Assembly (NCBI RefSeq): GCF_004357995.1
Contig: NZ_SMTK01000002.1
Span: forward strand, 620,001 to 684,000
Direction of reading: 5' to 3'
Length of the DNA stretch: 64,000 bases
DNA from: Arthrobacter crusticola
GTDB lineage: Bacteria > Actinomycetota > Actinomycetes > Actinomycetales > Micrococcaceae
The position numbers and the translations under genes are program-made. The notes beneath the pieces were generated by a model, which searched no databases, had not been told where the DNA came from, and saw only the letters and a program-made list of their open reading frames with translations. How positions within the stretch are numbered: the first letter of the stretch is position 1; each line of letters starts with the position of its first letter. Shown here one piece after another: positions 29,528-38,850 of the stretch.

Positions 29528-29546
29528 GTTGGTAAGCCAACCCTAA
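29528..29546 (-). promoter_or_regulatory. DtxR/IdeR-type iron box
   Basis: Minus-strand TTAGGGTTGGCTTACCAAC matches the 19-bp DtxR/IdeR consensus TTAGGTTAGGCTAACCTAA at 14 positions by eye, and contains the perfect arms GGTTGG/CCAACC. It lies 24 bases upstream of the siderophore-interacting protein start, where an iron-dependent repressor would act. Confidence 0.7.
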
Positions 29547-29577
29547 CAAACGCGCCGCGCGCGGCCGTTCCCCGGGC

Positions 29578-31230
29578 CTACAGCAGCCCGGTCCGGAGTG
29601 CTTCCTCGGCGGCGGCGATCAACGCGCCGTTGTCGACCAGCACCCGTGCTGCCTCGATCTCCGGCGCGAGGTAGCGGTCGGTGCCGGGGCCCTCGATGTC
29701 CCGGCGCAGCACGCGGCGCACCGCGGTGATGGCCTCCGAGCTGCGTGCCGTGACGAGGCCGCCGTCCCGCAGGTCGAGGGCGCGGGCAGCGGTCAGGATT
29801 TCAATGGCGAGGACCCGGGTCAGCCCGTCGAGGGAGCGGCGCAGCTTCAGCCCGGCCGCCCAGCCCATGGAGACGTGGTCCTCCTGCATGGCGGAGGACG
29901 GGATGGAGTCGACCGAGGCCGGGTTGGCCAGCCGCTTCAGTTCGGAGACGATGCCGGCCTGGGTGTACTGGGCGATCATGTGCCCCGAATCCACCCCCGG
30001 GTCGTCGGCCAGGAAGGCGTTGAGGCCGTGGTTGCGTGCCTTGTCGAGGAACCGGTCGGTGCGGCGTTCACTCATTGAGGCGACGTCGGCGACGGCGATG
30101 GCCAGGAAGTCGAGCACGTAGCCGACGGGGGCGCCGTGGAAGTTGCCGTTGGATTCGATCCTGCCGTCGGGGGTGATCACCGGGTTGTCGATGGCCGAAC
30201 CGAGTTCGATGCCCGCCACCGAGTTGCCGTGGGCGAGGGTGGCCCGGGCCGCCCCGTGGACCTGCGGGGCGCAGCGCAGCGAGTAGGCGTCCTGGACCCG
30301 GGTGAAACGGTGGCGTCCGGTCTCGGCGGTCAGCTCCGCGGCAATGAGCCCGGAATCCTTGAGGAGGGCGCGGATGTTCGCGGCGGAGTCGCGCTGCCCG
30401 GGGTGCGGGCGCAGCTCGTGCAGGTCGGCGGCGAAGACGGCGTCGGTGCACAGGAGACCCTCGACGCTCATGGCGGCGGCGAGGTCGGCCGTCTTCAGCA
30501 GCCGGTGGAGGTCATCGGCTGCCAGCACCAGCATGCCGAGCATGCCGTCGGTGCCGTTGATCAGCGCCAGTCCCTCCTTTTCGCGCAGCTCGACCGGAGC
30601 GATGCCCGCGGCCGCCAGTGCCTCCGCAGCGGAGGCGGCGGAGCCGTCCGGGGTGCGTACCGTGCCCTCGCCCATGAGGGCCAGCGCCACGTGGGAGAGC
30701 GGGGCGAGGTCCCCGGAGCACCCGAGGGAGCCGTACTCGCCGATCACCGGGGTGATGCCGGCATTGAGCATCGCTGCATAGGTTTCGGCGACCACCGGCC
30801 GGACGCCGGTGCGCCCCGTGGCCATTGTGGAAAGCCGCCCGAGCATCAGCCCGCGCACCACCTCACGGTCCACCTCCGCTCCCGAGGAGGCCGCGTGGCT
30901 GCGGATCAGACTGCGCTGGAGCTGGGTGCGCTGGGCAGGTGGGATGTGCTTCGTGGCCAGGGCGCCGAAGCCGGTCGAGACTCCGTAGTGGGGGGTGGTG
31001 TCCCCGGCGAGCTGATCCACAACGCGGCGGGAGGCGGCCATCGCCTCGAGGGCATCGCCGTCGAGCTCCACCTGCGCGCCGTAGCGGGCGATCGCAACCA
31101 CCTCGGCCGGAGTGAGGGGGCCGGTGCCGATCCGGATGGGTCCGCCGCCGCGGCCGGCGGTGGCGGAGCCGGGTGCCGGGGCGGACGGAAGGGTGCCGGT
31201 GGTGCCCTGGGCTGTGTGCTCTGCAGTCAT
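29578..31230 (-). CDS. hutH: histidine ammonia-lyase
   Basis: Deaminates L-histidine to trans-urocanate, first step of the hut pathway. The autocatalytic MIO cofactor is made from Cys171-Ser172-Gly173 in GSLGCSGDLAPLSH; Cys in place of Ala is within the family pattern. Other blocks: HYGVSTGFGALA near the active-site Tyr, and QEDHVSMGW. The first 30 residues are a variable extension rich in Gly/Ala; the ATG at 31230 (550 residues) is preceded by GAGGCTCCCC rather than a strong ribosome-binding site. It is transcribed away from iclR-hutU and shares their regulatory gap. Confidence 0.95.
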   Translation of the reverse strand: MTAEHTAQGTTGTLPSAPAPGSATAGRGGGPIRIGTGPLTPAEVVAIARYGAQVELDGDALEAMAASRRVVDQLAGDTTPHYGVSTGFGALATKHIPPAQRTQLQRSLIRSHAASSGAEVDREVVRGLMLGRLSTMATGRTGVRPVVAETYAAMLNAGITPVIGEYGSLGCSGDLAPLSHVALALMGEGTVRTPDGSAASAAEALAAAGIAPVELREKEGLALINGTDGMLGMLVLAADDLHRLLKTADLAAAMSVEGLLCTDAVFAADLHELRPHPGQRDSAANIRALLKDSGLIAAELTAETGRHRFTRVQDAYSLRCAPQVHGAARATLAHGNSVAGIELGSAIDNPVITPDGRIESNGNFHGAPVGYVLDFLAIAVADVASMSERRTDRFLDKARNHGLNAFLADDPGVDSGHMIAQYTQAGIVSELKRLANPASVDSIPSSAMQEDHVSMGWAAGLKLRRSLDGLTRVLAIEILTAARALDLRDGGLVTARSSEAITAVRRVLRRDIEGPGTDRYLAPEIEAARVLVDNGALIAAAEEALRTGLL

Positions 31231-31279
31231 GGGGAGCCTCGCTTCGCATGGCCTCCGGGGTTCCACCGGACTATTGCCA

Positions 31280-31310
31280 TTGAGTGAAAATGGAGTTTCA
31301 ATAAGTGAAA
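31280..31310. promoter_or_regulatory. candidate IclR operator in hutH-iclR divergent region
   Basis: TTTCA-ATAAG-TGAAA (31296-31310) is a perfect 5+5 palindrome, and a second AGTGAAAA half-site occurs at 31283-31290 with ATTGA before it. The A/T-rich patch is unlike the surrounding sequence. IclR proteins usually bind short palindromes of this kind, and the regulator gene starts 32 bases downstream. Confidence 0.6.
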
Positions 31311-31342
31311 TACAAATCCGACCAAGGCGCAAGGGGATCCGA

Positions 31343-32008
31343 GTGGCAGATACCTCAACCCGCACCGTCGAACGGGCGCTGCTGCTCCTGGGCGCGGTGT
31401 GCGAGCGGGGCACGGTCTCCCTGGCCGAGGCCGCCCGGGACGCAGGGCTTTCGGCTTCGACGGCGCTGCGGCTCCTGCGCACCCTCGAAGCCACCGGCTT
31501 TGTGCGCCGGGACGACGCCGGCGGCTACCGGCCCGGGCTGCGGGTCGTCCAGCTGGGCGCCCAGGCGCTCAGCTCCGAATCCCTCGTCTCCCTGGCCGAG
31601 GGCGCCCTTGACCGGCTCGTCGGCCTGACCGGGGAATCGGCCTACCTCAGCGTCCCTTCCCACGACGGCCACGGGGTCTACCTCGCCGTGCGCGAAGGAA
31701 CCCACTCGGTGCGCCACGCCAGCTGGGTCGGCCGCAGCATTCCCCTTGAGGGGACGGCGGTCGGCGCTGTCCTTTCGGGGGCGACACCCTCCACGGGGTA
31801 CGTCGTGGTGCGCGACGGCGTCGAAGCCGATGTCACCGCCATCGCGGCCCCCGTCCGCGCCGGAGGGCGCATCGCCGCGGCGCTCAGCGTTGTCGTGCCC
31901 AGCTACCGCATTCGAGAAGACGAATCAGCAGAGATTGGGATGCATGTGGCCCGCGAGGCCGCCGCCATCCTCCCCGCCACCGCAACCCCTGAAGGAGAAT
32001 CAGCATGA
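31343..32008 (+). CDS. IclR-family regulator of histidine utilisation
   Basis: N-terminal winged helix-turn-helix ([40 protein letters not shown]) and a C-terminal IclR effector-binding domain ([50 protein letters not shown]). 221 residues from the GTG at 31343, which has AAGGGG 6 bases upstream; longer starts enter the operator region. The stop overlaps hutU as ATGA. Probably binds a pathway intermediate such as urocanate and controls hutH and the hutU operon; the ligand is inference. Confidence 0.9.
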   Translation: MADTSTRTVERALLLLGAVCERGTVSLAEAARDAGLSASTALRLLRTLEATGFVRRDDAGGYRPGLRVVQLGAQALSSESLVSLAEGALDRLVGLTGESAYLSVPSHDGHGVYLAVREGTHSVRHASWVGRSIPLEGTAVGAVLSGATPSTGYVVVRDGVEADVTAIAAPVRAGGRIAAALSVVVPSYRIREDESAEIGMHVAREAAAILPATATPEGESA

Positions 32009-33702
32009 GCACATCCGAGGCCACTGCCCCGACTCCCCGCGCCACCACCCATGATCCGTCCCGGAGCATCCGCGCGGCCCGCGGTACGGCCCGGACGGCC
32101 AAGAGCTGGCAGACCGAGGCTCCGCTGCGGATGCTGATGAACAACCTCGACCCCGAGGTCGCCGAACGCCCGGAGGACCTCGTGGTGTACGGCGGAACGG
32201 GCCGGGCCGCCCGCAGCTGGGAGGCCTACGACGCCATCGTGCGCTCCCTTGAGGACCTCGAGGACGACGAAACCCTGCTGGTGCAGTCGGGCAAGCCCGT
32301 CGGCATCTTCCGCACCAACCCGTGGGCCCCGCGGGTGCTGCTGGCCAACTCGAACCTCGTGGGGGACTGGGCCACCTGGCCGGAGTTCCGCAGGCTCGAG
32401 GCCGAGGGCCTGATGATGTACGGGCAGATGACCGCCGGGTCCTGGATCTACATCGGCACCCAGGGCATCCTGCAGGGCACCTTCGAAACCTTCGCCGCGA
32501 TCGCCGCCAAGCGTTTCGGCGGCACCCTCGCCGGGACCCTGACCCTCACCGCCGGCTGTGGCGGCATGGGCGGGGCGCAGCCGCTGGCCGTCACCCTCAA
32601 CGGGGGCGCTGTGCTGATCGTCGACGTCGACGGATCGCGCCTGCGCCGCCGCGTCGCCAAACGCTACCTCGACACCGTCGCCGACTCGCTCGACGACGCC
32701 GTCGCCGCCGTCCTCGCCGCGAAGGCCGACGGGAAAGCACTGTCCGTGGGCGTCGTGGGCAACGCGGCGGAGGTGTTCCCGGAACTGCTCCGGCGCGGGG
32801 TCGACATCGACATCGTCACCGACCAGACCTCGGCGCACGACCCGCTGAGCTACCTCCCCGAAGGCGTGGCCCTCGTGGACTGGGCCCGGGAGGCCGAGGC
32901 GGACCCGGTGGGCTTCACCAAGAAGGCCCAGGCCTCGATGGCCCGCCACGTCGAGGCAATGGTCGGTTTCCTCGACGCCGGCGCCGAGGTCTTCGACTAC
33001 GGCAACTCCATCCGCGACGAGGCGCGCTCCGGCGGCTATGCGCGGGCCTTCGACTTCCCCGGCTTCGTCCCCGCCTACATCCGCCCGCTGTTCTGCGAGG
33101 GCCTCGGCCCGTTCCGCTGGGTCGCGCTCTCCGGGGACCCGGCCGACATCGCGGTCACCGACGCCGCCCTCAAGGAGCTGTTCCCGGAGAACACGCACCT
33201 CCACCGCTGGCTCGATGCCGCCGCCGAGCACGTCGAGTTCGAGGGCCTGCCGGCACGCATCTGCTGGCTCGGCTACGGCGACCGCGCCAAGGCCGGCCTC
33301 CTCTTCAACCGCCTCGTCGCCCAGGGGAAGGTGTCCGCGCCGATCGTCATCGGCCGGGACCACCTCGATTCGGGCTCGGTCGCCTCGCCCTACCGGGAGA
33401 CCGAAGCCATGGCCGACGGGTCGGACGCCGTCGCCGACTGGCCGCTGCTCAACGCCCTGATCAACACCTCCTCAGGCGCCACCTGGGTCTCCATCCACCA
33501 CGGCGGCGGGGTCGGCATCGGCCGCTCCATCCATGCCGGCCAGGTCTCGGTGGCCGATGGTACCGAGCTGGCCGCCTCGAAGCTCGAGCGGCTGCTGACC
33601 AACGACCCCGGCATGGGCGTGATCCGCCACGTCGACGCCGGCTACCCCCGGGCCGCCGAGGTCGCCGCCGAACGCGGCGTGCGCATCCCCATGCAGGAGT
33701 AA
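32005..33702 (+). CDS. hutU: urocanate hydratase
   Basis: NAD+-dependent hydratase turning urocanate into 4-imidazolone-5-propionate. Conserved: [74 protein letters not shown] (NAD-binding region, conserved Cys) and [19 protein letters not shown]. 565 residues, close to the usual 555-560. The ATG is preceded by GAAGGAGA and overlaps the iclR stop. Confidence 0.97.
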   Translation: MSTSEATAPTPRATTHDPSRSIRAARGTARTAKSWQTEAPLRMLMNNLDPEVAERPEDLVVYGGTGRAARSWEAYDAIVRSLEDLEDDETLLVQSGKPVGIFRTNPWAPRVLLANSNLVGDWATWPEFRRLEAEGLMMYGQMTAGSWIYIGTQGILQGTFETFAAIAAKRFGGTLAGTLTLTAGCGGMGGAQPLAVTLNGGAVLIVDVDGSRLRRRVAKRYLDTVADSLDDAVAAVLAAKADGKALSVGVVGNAAEVFPELLRRGVDIDIVTDQTSAHDPLSYLPEGVALVDWAREAEADPVGFTKKAQASMARHVEAMVGFLDAGAEVFDYGNSIRDEARSGGYARAFDFPGFVPAYIRPLFCEGLGPFRWVALSGDPADIAVTDAALKELFPENTHLHRWLDAAAEHVEFEGLPARICWLGYGDRAKAGLLFNRLVAQGKVSAPIVIGRDHLDSGSVASPYRETEAMADGSDAVADWPLLNALINTSSGATWVSIHHGGGVGIGRSIHAGQVSVADGTELAASKLERLLTNDPGMGVIRHVDAGYPRAAEVAAERGVRIPMQE

Positions 33703-33798
33703 CGGCGGCGGCTCACCCGCGGCATGCCGCGTGTCCCCCAGCCACCGCCTACACCCACCGCACCCCTACCGCCCGCAGCCGTTCTGCCCGGAGGCTTC

Positions 33799-35007
33799 AT
33801 GGATTCCGTCTCAACCCTTCTCGACTCGATCGACGGCGTCGGCCGCGACGCCCGCCGCGGCGGGTACTCCCGGCCGGTGTACTCCGCCGCGGAGAGCGAA
33901 CTGCGCGAGTGGTTCACGGCCGAGGCCGGCCGGCGCGGGCTGGCCGTCGAAAGCGACCGCAACGGCATCCTGTGGGCCTGGTGGGACGTCCCGGGGATCG
34001 GACGGAGGGGATCGCTCGTCACCGGCAGCCACCTCGACTCCGTGCCGGGCGGGGGAGCCTTTGACGGGCCCCTCGGGGTCGCCTCGGCCCTGGCCGCCGT
34101 CGACCTCCTGCGCGGGCGCGGCGTGCAGCCGAACCGCTCCCTCGCGGTTGCGGTCTTCCCCGAGGAGGAGGGCTCCCGCTTCGGCGTGGCGTGCCTGGGT
34201 TCGCGCCTGCTCACCGGGACCCTCGACGCCGACCGGGCACGCAGCCTCACCGACGCCGACGGCACCACCTTCGCCGACGCCTCCCGCGCCGCGGGCCTCG
34301 ACCCGGCGGGGCTGGGGCGCGATGACGAGGCGCTGGGAAACATCGGCGACTTCATCGAACTCCACGTCGAGCAGGGCCGGGGACTGATCGACCTGGACTC
34401 CGCCGTCGCCGTCGGCTCCTTCGTCCTCGGCCACGGGCGGTGGAGGCTGTCGGTGCGGGGGCAGGGCAACCACGCCGGCACCACCCTGATGGCCGACCGC
34501 GCCGATCCCATGGTGGCGGCGGCGCAGATCGTGCTGGCGGTGCGCGAGGCCGCCCGCCGCCAGGACGGCGCCCGCGCCACTGTGGGCCGCCTGACCCCGG
34601 TGCCCGGCGGCACCAATGTCATCGCATCCCGGGTCGACCTCTGGCTCGACGTGCGCCACCCCGACGACGCCGTCACCGCCGCCCTCGTCGAAACCATCCA
34701 CGGCAAGGCGCAGAAGGCCGCCGCCTTCGAGGGCTGTTCGGTCACCCTTACGGAGGAATCCTTCAGCGGCACCGTGGCCTTCGACCCCGCCCTGCAGCGG
34801 GGACTCGCCAACTCCCTCGGCGGGGTGCCGGCCCTGCCCACCGGTGCGGGCCACGACGCCGCGGTGCTCGCCGGCGTCGTGCCCTCGGCCATGCTGTACG
34901 TGCGGAATCCCACGGGGGTCAGCCACTCCCCGGAGGAGTATGTCGAGCGGGAGGACGCCGACGCCGGTGCCGCCGCGCTCGCCGACGTGCTCGAGGATCT
35001 GCTGTGA
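33799..35007 (+). CDS. M20-family amidohydrolase in the hut operon (N-carbamoyl/allantoate hydrolase type)
   Basis: Zinc-dependent hydrolase of the allantoate amidohydrolase/beta-ureidopropionase group. Metal ligands are visible in SHLDSVPGGGAFDGPLG (His, Asp), FPEEEGSRFG (Glu), ELHVEQG (His) and GAGHDAAVL (His). The ATG at 33799 has GGAGG 5 bases upstream; 402 residues. Annotation pipelines usually call it allantoate amidohydrolase, but it is embedded between hutU and hutF and overlaps hutF. HutF makes N-formyl-glutamate and no hutG deformylase is present, so this enzyme probably supplies that step. That role is inference from context. Confidence 0.85.
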   Translation: MDSVSTLLDSIDGVGRDARRGGYSRPVYSAAESELREWFTAEAGRRGLAVESDRNGILWAWWDVPGIGRRGSLVTGSHLDSVPGGGAFDGPLGVASALAAVDLLRGRGVQPNRSLAVAVFPEEEGSRFGVACLGSRLLTGTLDADRARSLTDADGTTFADASRAAGLDPAGLGRDDEALGNIGDFIELHVEQGRGLIDLDSAVAVGSFVLGHGRWRLSVRGQGNHAGTTLMADRADPMVAAAQIVLAVREAARRQDGARATVGRLTPVPGGTNVIASRVDLWLDVRHPDDAVTAALVETIHGKAQKAAAFEGCSVTLTEESFSGTVAFDPALQRGLANSLGGVPALPTGAGHDAAVLAGVVPSAMLYVRNPTGVSHSPEEYVEREDADAGAAALADVLEDLL

Positions 35008-36497
35008 GCGGCGGCAGGGCGGACGGGACGGCCGGAGCGCCCGCCCCGGCCCCGCTGTGGTGCGCTGCGGCCTGGCTGGGGGACCGCGGCGTCGTCGAGG
35101 GCGTTCGGGTGGTGCCCGCAGGCGACGGGACGGTGGCCTCCCTCGAGGCGGGGGTTCCCGCGGAGGCCGGGGACACCGTGCTTCCCGGCGTGGTCTTCCC
35201 GGCCGCCGCCAACGCCCACTCCCACGCCTTCCACCGGGTGCTGCGCGGCCGCACCCATAACGGGGCCCCGGGCAGCTTCTGGACCTGGCGCGAATCGATG
35301 TACGCCGCGGCCCGGCAGCTGACCCCGGAGCTGTACGAGGAGCTGGCCACCGCGGTGTTCGCGGAAATGGTGGTCACCGGGTGGAGCAGCGTCGCCGAAT
35401 TCCACTACGTCCACCACCGGCCCGACGGATCGCCCTACGGAGCGGGTCCGGCCGCGGCGGGTTCCGGCACGGCTGAAAGCGCCGACGGCACGGACGGGCC
35501 CCACGCCATGGAACTGGCCCTGGCCCGGGCGGCTGTCCGCGCCGGGATCCGGCTGACCCTTCTCGACACCTGCTACCTCGGCGCAGGCTTCGGCGCTCCA
35601 CCCGGGCCGGATCAGCGCCGGTTCACCGACCCCTCCGCCGGCGACTGGCTGCGCCGCTTCGCCTCGCTGCGGAAGACGGTGGCCGATCGCTTTCCGGTGT
35701 CCGCCGTCACGGTCGGCGCGGCCGTGCACTCGGTGCGGGCGGTCCCGCCGGGAGCGCTCGCGGAGATCGCCCGGGCCCTTCCACCGGAGGTCCCGGTACA
35801 CATCCACCTCTCCGAACAGCCCGCCGAGAATGAGGCCTGCCTCGCCGCGACGGGGCTGACCCCGACCGGCCTGCTCGCCTCCACCGGACTGCTGACGTCC
35901 CGGCTCTCGGCGGCGCACGCCACCCACCTCACCGCCGCCGACATCGACCTGCTCGGCGGCGCCGGAGCCACGGTGGTGATGTGCCCCACCACCGAGGCCG
36001 ACCTGGCCGACGGAATCGGACCCGCCGGCGATCTGCAGCGAGCCGGCGCCCGGATCGCCCTGGGCACCGACCAGCACGCCGTTATCGACCCGTGGATCGA
36101 AATGCGGGCCCTCGAGCACGGTGAACGCCTCGCCACGGGAGGCCGCCCGCAGTTCACCCCGGCCCAGCTGCTCACCGCCGGAACGGCGGGCGGGCTCCGC
36201 GCGCAGGGCCGACCGCCGGCCGGCCTCGAGCCCGGCGCCGTGTGCGACGTCATGGCAGTCGACCCCCGCTCGGTGCGCACCGTCGGCAGCGACCCGGAGC
36301 AGCTCATGTATTCGGCCACGGCACAGGACGTCACCGACGTCGTCATCGGCGGGGTCCCCGCCGCCCACCGCGGGCGGCACCTGGGTCTGGGCGACCCGGC
36401 GGAGCTGCTCGTGGCCGTCCTCGGGAAGATGGACGGGGCGGGCAGCGGCGCCTCCCGCAGCGACAGCCACACGAATCTAGGAGCAGCAGCACCGTGA
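35004..36497 (+). CDS. hutF: formimidoylglutamate deiminase
   Basis: Amidohydrolase-superfamily enzyme that deiminates N-formimidoyl-L-glutamate to N-formyl-L-glutamate. Metal and active-site blocks: AANAHSHAFHRVLRGRTHNG, VHIHLSEQPAENEAC, LSAAHATHLT and IALGTDQHAVIDPWIEMRAL. The GTG at 35004 overlaps the preceding stop (GTGA) and gives 497 residues, somewhat longer than proteobacterial HutF, with an extra Gly/Ala/Ser-rich loop near 150-165 and a C-terminal tail. It commits the organism to the five-step, formate-releasing branch. Confidence 0.92.
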   Translation: MSGGRADGTAGAPAPAPLWCAAAWLGDRGVVEGVRVVPAGDGTVASLEAGVPAEAGDTVLPGVVFPAAANAHSHAFHRVLRGRTHNGAPGSFWTWRESMYAAARQLTPELYEELATAVFAEMVVTGWSSVAEFHYVHHRPDGSPYGAGPAAAGSGTAESADGTDGPHAMELALARAAVRAGIRLTLLDTCYLGAGFGAPPGPDQRRFTDPSAGDWLRRFASLRKTVADRFPVSAVTVGAAVHSVRAVPPGALAEIARALPPEVPVHIHLSEQPAENEACLAATGLTPTGLLASTGLLTSRLSAAHATHLTAADIDLLGGAGATVVMCPTTEADLADGIGPAGDLQRAGARIALGTDQHAVIDPWIEMRALEHGERLATGGRPQFTPAQLLTAGTAGGLRAQGRPPAGLEPGAVCDVMAVDPRSVRTVGSDPEQLMYSATAQDVTDVVIGGVPAAHRGRHLGLGDPAELLVAVLGKMDGAGSGASRSDSHTNLGAAAP

Positions 36498-37750
36498 CCT
36501 CGACGCTCATCACCAATATCGGCGAACTCTCGACCTCGGATCCGGACCAGCGGGTCCTCACCGACGCCGCCGTCGTCCTCGAGGGCGAGCGGATCAGCTG
36601 GATCGGCCCGGCAGCCGGCGCTCCGGCGGCGGACACCGTGCACGACGCCGAGGGCCGGGCGGGCTTGCCCGGCTGGGTCGACAGCCACACCCACCTCGTC
36701 TTCGCCGGCGACCGTACCACGGAATTCGAGGCCCGGATGGCCGGTGCCGAGTACCGGGCCGGCGGCATCGCGGTCACCACGGAGGCCACGCGGGCCGCCG
36801 GGGACTACGAGCTGACGCGGCTGCTGCTGGGCCGGGCCGCCGAGGCGGCCTCCGGCGGCACCACCTACCTCGAAACGAAGACCGGCTATGGGCTCGACGT
36901 CGAACACGAGGCCCGCAGCGCGCGGATCGCCGCGGGCGTCGTCGACGAGGTGACCTACCTCGGCGCGCACCTCGTGCCGGCCGGCATCGATGCTGACGAG
37001 TACACCGAGCTGGTCTGTGGACCCATGCTCGACGCCGTGCGCCCCTACGTCCAGTGGGCCGATGTCTTCTGCGAGCGGGGCGCCTTCACCCCCGAGCAGA
37101 GCCGGGCCGTACTCACCGCCTGCCGGGATGCGGGGCTGGGGCTGCGGGTCCACGGCAACCAGCTCGGCCCGGGGGAGGGGACGGCGCTCGCCGTGGAGTT
37201 CGGCGCCGCGAGCGTCGACCACGTCAATCACCTCAGCGATGCCGACATCGACGCGCTCGCCGGGTCCTGGTCCGGCTGGGATCCTGCGGACGCCGCGGAG
37301 GCCGGAGCGGAGGGCGGACCGGCCGGGCAGGCGTCCGCACCGGGGCGGGGCACCGTGGCCACCTGCCTGCCGGCGTGCGACCTCTCAACCCGCCAGCCCT
37401 TCCCACCCGCCCGCCGGCTGCTTGACGCCGGGGTCCAGATCGCCCTGGCCAGCAACTGCAACCCCGGCACCTCCTACACCACGTCCATGGCGTTCTGCGT
37501 CACCACGGCCGTGCTGCAGATGGGCCTGAGCGTTCAGGAGGCGGTCCGGGCCGCCACCTACGGCGGCGCCCTGTCCCTGGGGCGCGGGGCCGGGACCGAC
37601 GCCGACGGCCGGCGCGCGGTGGGCTCCCTCGCCGTCGGGCACCGGGCCGACCTCCAGCTGCTCAACGCACCCTCGGCCACCCACCTCGCCTACCGGCCCG
37701 GCATCCCGCTGACCGGGGCGGTGTGGCGTGCCGGGGTCAGGCGCGGCTAG
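36494..37750 (+). CDS. hutI: imidazolonepropionase
   Basis: Hydrolyses 4-imidazolone-5-propionate to N-formimidoyl-L-glutamate. Diagnostic: PGWVDSHTHLVFAGDRTTEF (metal-binding HTH), GGTTYLETKTGYGLD, LRVHGNQLG, ASVDHVNHL and the HutI-specific SNCNPGTSYT. An Ala/Gly-rich insertion (about residues 255-285) enlarges one loop; overall 418 residues. The GTG overlaps the hutF stop. Last gene of the operon. Confidence 0.94.
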   Translation: MTSTLITNIGELSTSDPDQRVLTDAAVVLEGERISWIGPAAGAPAADTVHDAEGRAGLPGWVDSHTHLVFAGDRTTEFEARMAGAEYRAGGIAVTTEATRAAGDYELTRLLLGRAAEAASGGTTYLETKTGYGLDVEHEARSARIAAGVVDEVTYLGAHLVPAGIDADEYTELVCGPMLDAVRPYVQWADVFCERGAFTPEQSRAVLTACRDAGLGLRVHGNQLGPGEGTALAVEFGAASVDHVNHLSDADIDALAGSWSGWDPADAAEAGAEGGPAGQASAPGRGTVATCLPACDLSTRQPFPPARRLLDAGVQIALASNCNPGTSYTTSMAFCVTTAVLQMGLSVQEAVRAATYGGALSLGRGAGTDADGRRAVGSLAVGHRADLQLLNAPSATHLAYRPGIPLTGAVWRAGVRRG

Positions 37751-37792
37751 GGCGGCTGGGAATCGGAGCCGGGCGCTGGAAAGATAACCCCC

Positions 37793-38575
37793 ATGCGCTC
37801 TCTCTCACCCACCGTCCACCCGCCTGCACTGCGGGAGCGGCGGAGGATCACCGCGGAAATCCTGATCGTGATGGGGCTCTCCCTCGGACAGTCGGGCGTG
37901 TACGCGGTGGTCCGCCTGTTGGACAAGGCGACCTCCGGTCCGCTCGCCGGCCAGACCACCACCCTGAACCCGGTGCTGAACGACCGGCAGTACTTCGACC
38001 TGGCGTACCAGCTGCTCGGGATCTTCTTCGCCCTCGTGCCGGTCGCCCTCGCCCTGTTCCTGCTGAGCGCCGGCGGGGCCTCGGCGTTCCGGCGGATCGG
38101 CTTCACCTTCGAACGCCCCGCCCTGGATTTCGGCCTCGGGCTGGGGCTGGCCGTGGCCATGGGGGTGGGCACCCTCGGCGTCTACGCCGCCGGACGCGCC
38201 CTGGGCGTCACCACCGCCATTGTCCCGGCGGCCCTCGACGACTACTGGTGGACGGTGCCCGTGCTCGTGCTGTCGGCCCTGCGCCACGCGGTCCTCGAGG
38301 AGGTCCTCGTGGTGGGGTACCTGTTCGAGCGGCTGCGCCGGCTGGGCTGGTCCGTTCCGGCCGTCCTTCTCACCAGCGCGCTGCTGCGCGGCAGCTACCA
38401 CCTCTACCAGGGCATCGGGCCGTTCGTGGGCAATGTGATCCTGGGCCTGATTTTCGGCTACGCCTACCTGCGCACCGGCCGGGTGATGCCGCTGGTCATC
38501 GCCCACGCGGCACTCGACATCACCGGCTTCGTCGGCTTCGCCCTGCTCGGCCCGGCCATCGGCATCGGGGACTAG
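37793..38575 (+). CDS. CPBP-family intramembrane metalloprotease (CAAX/Abi)
   Basis: Integral membrane protein, 260 residues with about seven hydrophobic segments. The CPBP glutamate motif appears in RHAVLEEVLVVGYLFERL, the second in LLRGSYHLYQGIGPFVGN and the third in VIAHAALDITGF. Family members cleave prenylated or other membrane peptides; some act in bacteriocin immunity. No substrate candidate adjoins it. AAAGAT lies 7 bases before the ATG and no ribosome-binding site is seen, so translation may be leaderless. It follows hutI by 42 bases but need not belong to hut. Confidence 0.85.
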   Translation: MRSLSPTVHPPALRERRRITAEILIVMGLSLGQSGVYAVVRLLDKATSGPLAGQTTTLNPVLNDRQYFDLAYQLLGIFFALVPVALALFLLSAGGASAFRRIGFTFERPALDFGLGLGLAVAMGVGTLGVYAAGRALGVTTAIVPAALDDYWWTVPVLVLSALRHAVLEEVLVVGYLFERLRRLGWSVPAVLLTSALLRGSYHLYQGIGPFVGNVILGLIFGYAYLRTGRVMPLVIAHAALDITGFVGFALLGPAIGIGD

Positions 38576-38610
38576 CGGACCCGGACAAAAAAGCCCGCCT
38601 CAAAGAGAAC

Positions 38611-38636
38611 GGTTGCAGGGCAAAGGCCCTGCAACC
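38611..38636 (+). terminator. hairpin downstream of CPBP gene
   Basis: 11-bp arms (38611-38621 and 38626-38636, GGTTGCAGGGC and complement) with a 4-base loop, between convergent genes. The rest of 38576-38850 holds no recognisable gene; the decamer ACTTCGGCGC occurs twice in it (about 38673 and 38724). Confidence 0.65.
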
Positions 38637-38850
38637 ACTCCCGGCCCCGCAGACTGCTCTCTGCTTGACAACTTCGGCGCCACCTCTAACTAAACCAGTC
38701 CCGGCAGCCCCCTGGGCGGATACTTCGGCGCTCAGGGTGTCTTGACATGCCTGCCCGCCGTCAGGAACGGGAGGCAATCCATCGCTCCCGCCGCCGGTCC
38801 GGTTCCGCCGAAGGACGGCTGCAGAACGCGCTGCCGCACCGAAGTTCCCG

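Noticed and set aside
33642-37231. Antisense frames up to 940 codons opposite the hut operon
   Set aside because: All sense genes there have complete catalytic motifs and coupled starts; antisense products show none.
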